NCBI RefSeq assembly: GCF_014287775.1
Contig: NZ_JACOOZ010000002.1
Coordinates: 62,001 to 126,000, forward strand
Source of the DNA: Eubacterium_G segne
Lineage (GTDB): Bacteria > Bacillota > Clostridia > Lachnospirales > Lachnospiraceae
Direction of reading: 5' to 3'
DNA length: 64,000 bases
Shown: piece after piece, positions 25,851 to 32,377 of the stretch
Position numbering within the stretch: position 1 is the first letter of the stretch
How the letters are laid out: every line of letters starts with the position of its first letter
Notes under the pieces: model-generated
What the model was told of the DNA's origin: nothing
The model's database searches: none
The model's input: the letters and a program-made list of their open reading frames with translations, nothing else
Made by a program: the position numbers and the translations under genes

Positions 25851-27935
25851 TTACTGTGCATCTTTAATTGAAAAGCTGATTCTTCCCATCTTATCTTTTC
25901 CTAGACACTTACATTTAACCTTATCACCTAATGTAAGGAAGTCTTCAACATGTTCAACTCTTTCTTTTGCAATCTTAGAAATGTGAACCATGCCTTCTTT
26001 TCCAGGTGCAAATTCGATAAATGCACCAAATTCCTTAATACTTACAACAGTACCTTCTAAAATCATGCCTTCTTCAAAGTCTGTTACTATTGTCTTAATG
26101 TATTTTATAGCCTTAGCTATCATGTCCTTATCTACGCCACAAACTGATACCATTCCTTCATCAGAAATGTCAATCTTAACGCCTGTTTCTTCGATAATTG
26201 CATTAATAACCTTTCCGCTCTTTCCTACAACATCACCAATCTTGTCCGGATCAATCTGAATCATTTCAATCTTAGGAGCGTATGCATTTACTTCTTTTCT
26301 AGGTTCAGAAATTGCCGGCTTCATGCAATTATCCATAATGAATAATCTTGCTTCTCTTGTTCTTGCAATAGCACCCTCCACGATTTCTCTTGTAAGACCA
26401 TGAATCTTAATATCCATCTGAATAGCTGTGATACCTTCTGTTGTACCTGTTACCTTAAAGTCCATGTCTCCGAAGAAATCTTCAAGTCCCTGGATATCTG
26501 TAAGCAATACATAATCATCATCTGTATCACCTGTAACAAGACCACATGAAATACCTGCTACCATAGCCTTAATTGGAACACCTGCTGCCATTAATGACAT
26601 ACATGATGAACATGTAGAAGCCATTGATGTAGAACCGTTTGACTCAAATGTTTCTGAAACTGTTCTAATAGCATATGGGAACTCTGCTTCGCTAGGAAGT
26701 ACAGGTACCAGTGCCTTTTCTGCTAAAGCACCATGTCCGATTTCACGTCTTCCCGGTCCTCTTGATGGCTTTGTCTCACCAACTGAGTATGAAGGGAAGT
26801 TGTAGTGATGCATATATCTCTTTGTTGTTTCATTTTCATCAAGTCCGTCTATTTTCTGTGCTTCTGATAATGGTGCTAAAGTACATACGTTGCAAATCTG
26901 TGTCTGTCCTCTTGTGAACATTGCAGAACCATGCACTCTAGGAATAATATCAACTTCTGCTGCTAACGGTCTGATCTGATCAATTGCTCTTCCGTCAGGA
27001 CGCTTGTGATCTTTCAATATCATCTTACGAACTGTCTTCTTCTGATACTGATAAATAGCTTCTCCTAAAACAGCAAGCCATTCTTCATTATCAGCAAAAG
27101 CTTCTTCTAACTTCTCTGTAATCTGTCTTATGTTTTCTTCTCTTGTCTGCTTGTCATCTGTAAATACAGCTACTTCCATATCTGCAGGTGGAACAATTTC
27201 CTTAATTGCAGCAAATAATTCTTCAGGAATAGCACAGCTTTCATATGAGTGCTTTTCTTTTCCTACTTCTGCCACAATTTTATCAATAAATTCAATGATA
27301 GTCTGGTTTACATCATGTGCCATATAAATAGCTTCTATCATCTTTGCTTCCGGGATAATATTAGCACCTGCTTCAATCATGATAACCTTTTCTCTTGTTG
27401 AAGCTACTGTAAGCTGTAAATCTCCCTCTTTCCACTGCTTCTGGCTTGGGTTAATAACAAATTCCCCATCAACTAAACCTACCTGTGTCATGGCACATGG
27501 TCCGTCAAATGGAATATCTGATATACATGTTGCAATAGCTGCACCAAGCATAGCTACGATTTCAGGTCTACATTCAGGATCTACTGACATAACAAGGTTG
27601 TTAAGTGTAACATCATTTCTGTAATCCTTTGGGAATAAAGGTCTCATAGGTCTGTCTATAACTCTTGATGTAAGCACTGAATTCTCTGATGCTTTTCCCT
27701 CTCTCTTATTAAATCCTCCAGGGATTTTTCCTACAGAATACATTTTTTCTTCAAATTCAACTGAAAGTGGGAAGAAATCAATTCCATCCCTAGGCTTGTC
27801 TGATGCTGTAGCTGTTGACAATACCGTAGTGTCTCCATAGTGCATAAATGCTGCACCGTTAGCCTGCTTTGCAACTCTTCCAACATCAACTGTTAAGGTT
27901 CTTCCTGCAAGCTCCATACTAAAACTCTTGTACAT
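25851..27935 (-). CDS. pnp: Polyribonucleotide nucleotidyltransferase (PNPase)
   Basis: PNPase is a 3'-5' phosphorolytic exoribonuclease, and trimeric in known homologs. Two RNase PH domains are visible, the second with FTRGQTQ and the GDMDFKVTGT and GPGRREIGHG motifs. A KH domain (IDPDKIGDVVGKSGKVINAI, about 564-583) and a C-terminal S1 domain (EGTVVSIKEFGAFIEFAPGKEGMVHIS) follow. Length (694 aa) is typical. Only a weak AGAAG ribosome-binding site precedes the ATG. A 150-nt structured leader lies upstream. The position after rpsO is conserved across bacteria, but here pnp has its own promoter. Confidence 0.97.
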   Translation of the reverse strand: MYKSFSMELAGRTLTVDVGRVAKQANGAAFMHYGDTTVLSTATASDKPRDGIDFFPLSVEFEEKMYSVGKIPGGFNKREGKASENSVLTSRVIDRPMRPLFPKDYRNDVTLNNLVMSVDPECRPEIVAMLGAAIATCISDIPFDGPCAMTQVGLVDGEFVINPSQKQWKEGDLQLTVASTREKVIMIEAGANIIPEAKMIEAIYMAHDVNQTIIEFIDKIVAEVGKEKHSYESCAIPEELFAAIKEIVPPADMEVAVFTDDKQTREENIRQITEKLEEAFADNEEWLAVLGEAIYQYQKKTVRKMILKDHKRPDGRAIDQIRPLAAEVDIIPRVHGSAMFTRGQTQICNVCTLAPLSEAQKIDGLDENETTKRYMHHYNFPSYSVGETKPSRGPGRREIGHGALAEKALVPVLPSEAEFPYAIRTVSETFESNGSTSMASTCSSCMSLMAAGVPIKAMVAGISCGLVTGDTDDDYVLLTDIQGLEDFFGDMDFKVTGTTEGITAIQMDIKIHGLTREIVEGAIARTREARLFIMDNCMKPAISEPRKEVNAYAPKIEMIQIDPDKIGDVVGKSGKVINAIIEETGVKIDISDEGMVSVCGVDKDMIAKAIKYIKTIVTDFEEGMILEGTVVSIKEFGAFIEFAPGKEGMVHISKIAKERVEHVEDFLTLGDKVKCKCLGKDKMGRISFSIKDAQ

Positions 27936-27986
27936 AATCTTCTTTCGTTACTTTGTTAGTAACTTCTCCTTACTTTTTATTTTATA

Positions 27987-28064
27987 GCAGAAGAATCCGA
28001 AACTACTGTAAAAACCGGTAACAATGCTACTGCCCTTTACAGTGGTCTCGGCATGGTTCTTCTG
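27987..28064 (-). ncRNA. Long hairpin in the pnp 5' leader
   Basis: GCAGAAGAA (27987-27995) pairs with TTCTTCTGC (28056-28064). The stem continues inward after an asymmetric bulge through CCGA/TCGG, AC/GT and ACTGTAAA/TTTACAGT, around a 22-nt loop, giving about 23 base pairs. On the minus strand one of the two internal differences is a G-U pair. It lies about 50 nt before the pnp start codon and is the first major element of the pnp mRNA. It resembles in position the hairpin cut by RNase III in E. coli pnp autoregulation. Confidence 0.75.
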
Positions 28065-28069
28065 CCTTT

Positions 28070-28085
28070 TGTGTAAATTTACACA
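28070..28085. promoter_or_regulatory. 16-bp perfect palindrome at the pnp transcript start
   Basis: TGTGTAAATTTACACA is fully self-complementary and lies just after the predicted pnp start point (about 28090). It may be an operator or the first stem of the leader. Confidence 0.45.
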
Positions 28086-28096
28086 CAATCTATGTT

Positions 28097-28125
28097 ATTA
28101 TAAATTATTTATATGAAAAATGCAA
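28097..28125 (-). promoter_or_regulatory. Predicted promoter of pnp
   Basis: On the minus strand TTGCAT (28125-28120) and TATAAT (28102-28097) are separated by exactly 17 bp. The -35 touches the rpsO terminator stem. The transcript would start near 28090 and have a leader of about 155 nt. Confidence 0.7.
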
Positions 28126-28158
28126 TACAGGGATGAGAGTAAACTCTCATCCCTGTAT
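28125..28158 (-). terminator. Terminator of rpsO
   Basis: A perfect 16-bp inverted repeat (28125-28140 and 28143-28158) closes on a tiny loop, GAGAG-TAAA-CTCTC at its tip. On the minus strand TGCATTTTTC follows. It lies about 36 nt beyond the rpsO stop. Confidence 0.85.
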
Positions 28159-28194
28159 ATAAATCCGAATGTAATATTACCACCCGGTAAGAAA

Positions 28195-28461
28195 TTATTT
28201 ACGAATTCCTAATTTTTCAATTAACTGACGATATTCGTCAAGGTCATTTTCCTTAATGTAGTCAAGTAAGCCTCTTCTCTTACCTACCATCTTAAGAAGA
28301 CCTCTTCTTGAATGATGATCCTTCTGGTTAACCTTTAAATGTTCTGTTAACTCCTTAATTCTGAATGTTAAGATTGCTACCTGAACTGCAGGTGAACCTG
28401 TGTCAGTAGGTGTCTTACCATATTCTGCTGCTAACTGAGCTTTTGTCTCTTTTGATATCAT
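28195..28461 (-). CDS. rpsO: 30S ribosomal protein S15
   Basis: S15 binds the central domain of 16S rRNA early in 30S assembly. The 88 residues show the family landmarks TGSPAVQVAILTFRI, LTEHLKVNQKDHHSRRGLLKMVGKRRGLLDYI, and the C-terminal YRQLIEKLGIRK. Length is standard, and an AGGAGGAA ribosome-binding site precedes the ATG. It is a single-gene unit with its own promoter, a structured leader and a strong terminator. Confidence 0.98.
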   Translation of the reverse strand: MISKETKAQLAAEYGKTPTDTGSPAVQVAILTFRIKELTEHLKVNQKDHHSRRGLLKMVGKRRGLLDYIKENDLDEYRQLIEKLGIRK

Positions 28462-28493
28462 TTCTTATTCCTCCTAAAATCTTAATATCCCCT

Positions 28494-28534
28494 TACACTT
28501 AGGCACCGGTTGGAGTATCCAAATGCTTAGTGTA
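28494..28534 (-). promoter_or_regulatory. Hairpin in the rpsO leader
   Basis: On the minus strand TACACT and AGTGTA (28534-28529 and 28499-28494) close a hairpin continued by GCA/TGC and an inner TTGGA-TAC-TCCAA stem, with internal loops. It lies about 30 nt before the rpsO start. Ribosomal protein S15 represses its own mRNA through leader structures in several bacteria; whether this is such a site is inference. Confidence 0.5.
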
Positions 28535-28552
28535 GGTTAAACATACTTTGAT

Positions 28553-28581
28553 AGTATACACCATGATTTCTGAAATGTCTA
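28553..28581 (-). promoter_or_regulatory. Predicted promoter of rpsO
   Basis: On the minus strand TAGACA (28581-28576) and TATACT (28558-28553) are separated by 17 bp, each matching the consensus at 5 of 6 bases. A 13-bp inverted repeat spans the -35 (ACACCATGATTTCT at 28558-28571, AGAAATATGGTGT at 28593-28605). From 28607 to 28842 I see nothing but A+T-rich spacer. Confidence 0.65.
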
Positions 28582-28842
28582 TAGGGAAATTGAGAAATAT
28601 GGTGTATCAGCTATTTCGAGTTTTTGATCTTGATATGTTTTCTCAGCTAACTTATTACAATTTTAATATTTGTTCTAAAAAAATCAATTATCCTCTTTAA
28701 TATGCTTGTTCTTTTCTTCCTACAAGCTCTATACATCTACATCAAGTAGACATTAGTTAACTAAGAACACTTATATCAATCAATAATAACTCCAAATAAC
28801 CGTATTGCTATAACACACATTTCTTATTAAATCAAATATTTT

Positions 28843-29289
28843 TTATAAATGCTTTATCTCTATCTCAATTCCACGTATTCTCTCTTGTAACCACTCTGCC
28901 AGCAGTTTTCTTGAACACCTACCCGGCGTTTTTCCCAGACAAATTATCATTATCCTTTCATATTCCATACAATCAATAAGAAATCTCCCTGCAATTCCCC
29001 TTTCCGAAAGTGTTTCTTTATATTTTGCCACATATTCATCCCACGAAATTGCCCTCTCCGTGTAGGCTTCATAATAACCACACATTGGTGCAAGCATAGA
29101 ATTATATAAGTAGTCACAATTACATTTTTCCTTCAAACATTTTTTCAGTTCTCCTTCGTTGCAAAATCCCAACATCGGAAATCTGTTTCTTTCTCTCATG
29201 TCAACTACAAGCTCAATTTTTTTCTTATTTATTGTTTTAATAAATTCTTCCTGACTTTTCCCCTTAAATCCCATCGTGTATATCTTCAT
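28843..29289 (-). CDS. DUF488 family protein
   Basis: This is a small cytosolic protein of the DUF488 family, of unknown function. Seen: the N-terminal IYTMGFKGKSQEEFI, VDMRERNRFPMLGFC, and the C-terminal IICLGKTPGRCSRKLLAEWL. The last corresponds to the cysteine-containing core motif of the family (usually C-x-E-x-x-P-x-x-CHR), with Ser in place of the His. I place the start at 29289 (148 aa) because a GGGAGA site precedes that ATG; the frame is open 18 codons further upstream. Its neighbours give no functional hint. Confidence 0.75.
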   Translation of the reverse strand: MKIYTMGFKGKSQEEFIKTINKKKIELVVDMRERNRFPMLGFCNEGELKKCLKEKCNCDYLYNSMLAPMCGYYEAYTERAISWDEYVAKYKETLSERGIAGRFLIDCMEYERIMIICLGKTPGRCSRKLLAEWLQERIRGIEIEIKHL

Positions 29290-29395
29290 GTATCTTCTCC
29301 CATTTTTTAGAATTTCAAGACATTTTCTCCCATCGCCCGACACTATTATTCTAATTCATAAACCGGTTAAGAATCAGTTAAGGACAGGTATTTTG

Positions 29396-29445
29396 TGACA
29401 AAAAAATAAAGGTTATAGCCATTAAATACGTCATTACCTTTAACA
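29396..29445 (-). terminator. Terminator after the 59-residue ORF
   Basis: AAAGGT and ACCTTT arms enclose a 20-nt centre; on the minus strand the run TTTATTTTTTTG follows. The sequence closely resembles the terminator at 29900-29942, including the loop. Confidence 0.65.
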
Positions 29446-29699
29446 TCAATTCAATTTATTAATTTATATTTCTTTGTATAGCACCCCTATACATTTATCT
29501 TTATTAAATAGTACCGATATAAACGACCGTTTAATTTAATACTCTAATTTTACCAAAAAATAGGGTGAAAAACAAGCATAAAAAGATATAAATTAGACGT
29601 TACCTCTAAATTAATACTAAAATTAATACTAAAATAAATCTGAAATCAATAGTAAGTAATTCTTGCTGTTCTATTTCCATGTTAATCTCTTGCAGCACT
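29446..29699. other. A+T-rich intergenic spacer with short repeats
   Basis: This spacer holds a 7-bp hairpin, TGTATAG-CACCC-CTATACA (29475-29493), and a tandem duplication of the 12-mer ATTAATACTAAA (29610-29633). No open reading frame with a ribosome-binding site was found. Confidence 0.5.
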
Positions 29700-29879
29700 C
29701 TAATCGTCATGCTCTAATTTAAGTATTATGTTTCCATCATTATCTTCCAGTCTATAATCAAGTCCCAGCCAATCATCTTCCCACAGTTCTCTTACCTGAG
29801 CTTTGGCTTCATCTAATGTTATGCCGTCTTTCAGTTTTCTTGTTTGTGTTTCCATTCCGTTGTCTGCCACTATTATCAT
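29700..29879 (-). CDS. Small acidic protein, 59 residues, unknown
   Basis: I do not recognise this protein. It starts MIIVADNGMETQTRK and ends IILKLEHDD, is acidic, and contains ELWEDDWLGLDYRLEDNDGN with paired Trp and Asp residues. A helical KDGITLDEAKAQVREL segment is visible. There is no signal or membrane segment. Support for a real gene: an AAAGGAAA ribosome-binding site 4 nt before the ATG, good coding character over the whole length, and terminators on both sides. It lies between the DUF488 gene and the surface-protein gene, with its own downstream hairpin. Confidence 0.6.
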   Translation of the reverse strand: MIIVADNGMETQTRKLKDGITLDEAKAQVRELWEDDWLGLDYRLEDNDGNIILKLEHDD

Positions 29880-29899
29880 TTTTGTTTCCTTTCTTCAAT

Positions 29900-29942
29900 T
29901 CTAAAAAACAAAGGGAACAGCCACTAAGTATGCCATTCCCTT
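29900..29942 (-). terminator. Terminator of the transglutaminase-like gene
   Basis: AAAGGGAA and TTCCCTTT arms (about 29909-29942) are followed on the minus strand by GTTTTTTAG. It lies about 10 nt after the stop codon at 29952 and is a near copy of the terminator at 29396-29445. Confidence 0.8.
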
Positions 29943-29951
29943 TTCTGTCTG

Positions 29952-32045
29952 TTATTTCTTTATTTTTATCTTCTTAACCACACTCCACTTACCCCAGCCG
30001 CTTTTATTATAGGCTCGAATGTACACCTTATAGGTTTTGCCTTTTTTAAGTCTCTTGAACGCATATGAAGTCGTTTTTCCTTTAAGGCTCTTGGTTTTCG
30101 TCTTTGCCTTTTTTCCTCTTCCAAGTACCCATTTTACCTGATACTTTGTTGCTCCTTTAATTTTCTTCCACTTAAGACTTATCTTTTTACCCTTATTATT
30201 CTTTACACTCTTAAAGCTCATTCTCGCAGGCTTTGCCGTTTTTTTGGTCTGCGGTTTCTTTGTTGTCACAGGTATTTTCTTTGTTGTGGTCTGTGGTTTC
30301 TTTGTTGTCACAGGTTCGGGTTTCCTTGTTGCAGGCTCAGTTGTTGTAACTTCCTCTTCCGGTGCCGTGGTTGTAGCCTGCGGTTCCTCTGTGTAATACT
30401 TCATGTATATCTTCCATGTACGGCTATCCACGTCAAAGTAACAGTCAACACTGTCTCCGGCATTAACCCACTTGCCCGCCTGCTTGTCATAAAGTCTTCC
30501 CTTGTCAAGTATTCCGCATTCCACCCACAAACCGTCGGTGTATGCCCCGTTTCCACTTATTTCCCTTTTCATTGACATTTCAAATTGGCCCTGTTTACAG
30601 AACCAGTCTTCCTTCTCTGCGTCATACCATGTGATTATTCCATATCCTCTGTCCTTCTTTTCAAGGTCACTTTCCTGATATGCAGGTGTCGTCACCGATT
30701 CCTCAGTGGTTGTGGTTTCAGTTTCAGACTGTGTTGGTCTCTCCAACTTATCCTTATATTCCTCGTAATAAACCTTTCCACGGCTGTTGCATACTATCTT
30801 AAACCACCCTTCGGTGTCAAAGTCACTGTCAGCAGTGTCAATCTTATAGTCATGTGGTTTCATGGCAACCTTTTCCGTTTCCTCATTGCCACACTCACTG
30901 CATACTTTCTTTATCTCGCCTTCTTCCGTACAGGTTGAAGGCTTGTTCTCAACCGTCTTATAGGTATGTGCTGCAGGAAGGGTAAAGGAATGGACTTTAC
31001 CACAGTAATCACAGTGTTCGTCAACCTTTCCTTCCTTTAAGAATGTCCCGTCGGTTGTACAGGTTGGTTCTGTTATTTCTGCAAGTGGACCCATGACACA
31101 ATTATCAACTGAGCCATGCTCAAATTCAGTATCGTAGTGCGTTATGGCACTGTACTCAAAAAGTTCGCTTGAAACCTTCTTGGTTGTTCCGACAAGTGCC
31201 CTGTTCAGTTCCCACAGTAGCTTGCCATTCTTATTGTACTGTTCATAACCCTCATAGCAATCCACTGTTCCCACCTGGCAGTCCGTCTTGTAATGTTTTC
31301 CGTCAAGTCTTACAAAGTTAAATGCATGGGAAACGTTTGAAAGATAGTAGCTCTTAATTCCACAGTCATGCATGAAACGGTTGAACACACGTGTATAACC
31401 TCCACATACAGCATAGCCATAAAGTATCGCTTCTATTGGCTCCTGTCCTCCGGACACATGCTGTCCGGACACATCACTTGCATAACCATACTTTACGTTC
31501 TGTTTTATCCATGCATATGCCAGCTGTATCTTCTGATAGTCGCACAGGTCATCATTCAGTATTCCAATTCTGTTTTCAACATTCCTTATCACGTCCATGT
31601 ATTCATCCCACCGGTCTATCGTGCTGGTGGCATAGTTAAAGGGTGACATTGTTACCCCTGAACTCATTCTTATGGTGTAGTAGTAATTGTCTCCGACGAT
31701 GGCAGCACAGTTCTCCACGTTCCAGTCAAGGGATACACTGAAGTCTCCCTGTGAACGCACGTACTGACGCCAGTATGACTTGTCAAGGTTCTCACCCTTG
31801 TTTTTTATGATGTACGTCTTATCCTGAAAGTCATTCTCATATGACCTTTTTATCACGTCGTCAAGCATATCCTTATCCGTCACGGAAACCTCATCAAGTG
31901 CCTTTGCTGCGGCATCCGACAATTCATCTGCAGTTCTCATTCCGGCTTTCTCAGTGATGGTGTATGCATCAGTCACCGTTACGCCTGACAGGGCAGTGAC
32001 ACCGACAATGCAAAAAACAGTTATCCATGCCGTTATCTTCTTCAT
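29952..32045 (-). CDS. Secreted transglutaminase-like protein with C-terminal FnIII domain
   Basis: An N-terminal signal peptide (about 1-26) precedes a transglutaminase-like cysteine domain (about 150-270) whose catalytic triad is visible: Cys214 in YAVCGGY, His240 in VSHAFNF and Asp255 in YKTDCQVG. Two Cys-rich CxxCG modules follow (near 325-400). Later come a WYD/W-rich region, a Thr/Pro/Lys linker (about 555-605) and a C-terminal fibronectin type III domain ending KIKIKK. No LPXTG or membrane anchor is present. Such domains cross-link or cleave amide bonds; the substrate is unknown. It lies downstream of the pilus operon but has its own strong promoter with a LexA-like box. Confidence 0.85.
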   Translation of the reverse strand: MKKITAWITVFCIVGVTALSGVTVTDAYTITEKAGMRTADELSDAAAKALDEVSVTDKDMLDDVIKRSYENDFQDKTYIIKNKGENLDKSYWRQYVRSQGDFSVSLDWNVENCAAIVGDNYYYTIRMSSGVTMSPFNYATSTIDRWDEYMDVIRNVENRIGILNDDLCDYQKIQLAYAWIKQNVKYGYASDVSGQHVSGGQEPIEAILYGYAVCGGYTRVFNRFMHDCGIKSYYLSNVSHAFNFVRLDGKHYKTDCQVGTVDCYEGYEQYNKNGKLLWELNRALVGTTKKVSSELFEYSAITHYDTEFEHGSVDNCVMGPLAEITEPTCTTDGTFLKEGKVDEHCDYCGKVHSFTLPAAHTYKTVENKPSTCTEEGEIKKVCSECGNEETEKVAMKPHDYKIDTADSDFDTEGWFKIVCNSRGKVYYEEYKDKLERPTQSETETTTTEESVTTPAYQESDLEKKDRGYGIITWYDAEKEDWFCKQGQFEMSMKREISGNGAYTDGLWVECGILDKGRLYDKQAGKWVNAGDSVDCYFDVDSRTWKIYMKYYTEEPQATTTAPEEEVTTTEPATRKPEPVTTKKPQTTTKKIPVTTKKPQTKKTAKPARMSFKSVKNNKGKKISLKWKKIKGATKYQVKWVLGRGKKAKTKTKSLKGKTTSYAFKRLKKGKTYKVYIRAYNKSGWGKWSVVKKIKIKK

Positions 32046-32071
32046 TAGCTATCTCCTCTCTTTATTTCTCT

Positions 32072-32085
32072 CGAACGTTTGTTCT
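32072..32085 (-). promoter_or_regulatory. LexA-like operator
   Basis: On the minus strand AGAACAAACGTTCG (32085-32072) matches the Firmicutes SOS consensus CGAACRNRYGTTYG at 13 of 14 positions, missing only the first. It lies about 10 bp after the -10, over the expected transcript start, where a repressor would block initiation. Confidence 0.55.
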
Positions 32086-32094
32086 TTTAATCCT

Positions 32095-32123
32095 ATTATA
32101 TCTGATTAAACCTATGTTTGCAA
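32095..32123 (-). promoter_or_regulatory. Predicted promoter of the transglutaminase-like gene
   Basis: On the minus strand TTGCAA (32123-32118) and TATAAT (32100-32095) are 17 bp apart. With a perfect -10 this is one of the strongest promoter matches in the window. The leader is about 43 nt, with a GAGGAGA ribosome-binding site. Confidence 0.75.
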
Positions 32124-32154
32124 TACATTTTTACTTATTAATAAAAAGTCAGCA

Positions 32155-32226
32155 TTACGGATACTTTTGTCTTTTTTCTTCCTTATATATATTATAATTA
32201 TATAGGAAGTTTCTCTTTATCCGTAA
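32155..32226 (-). other. Nested rod-like hairpin between adhesin and transglutaminase genes
   Basis: The outer arms TTACGGATA (32155-32163) and TATCCGTAA (32218-32226) pair perfectly over 9 bp. The inner arms CTTCCTTATATA (32178-32189) and TATATAGGAAG (32199-32209) pair with a one-base bulge. On the minus strand TGCTGACTTTTTATT follows, so it may be the final terminator of the pilus operon. A second hairpin (GGGGGA-AAAC-TCCCCC with outer GCAG/CTGC, 32338-32370) lies right after the adhesin stop. Confidence 0.5.
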
Positions 32227-32377
32227 CGTTACCGGTTACTTCCACATAACATCCTACTGTCCGGAAATACCTTTCATGTCTGTTTATACTTTTCTGTCTC
32301 TGGGGTTGTTTTTGTTTTCCGTATGGTTATGGTTAATGCAGAACAAGGGGGAAAACTCCCCCTCATCTGCTTTTAGT

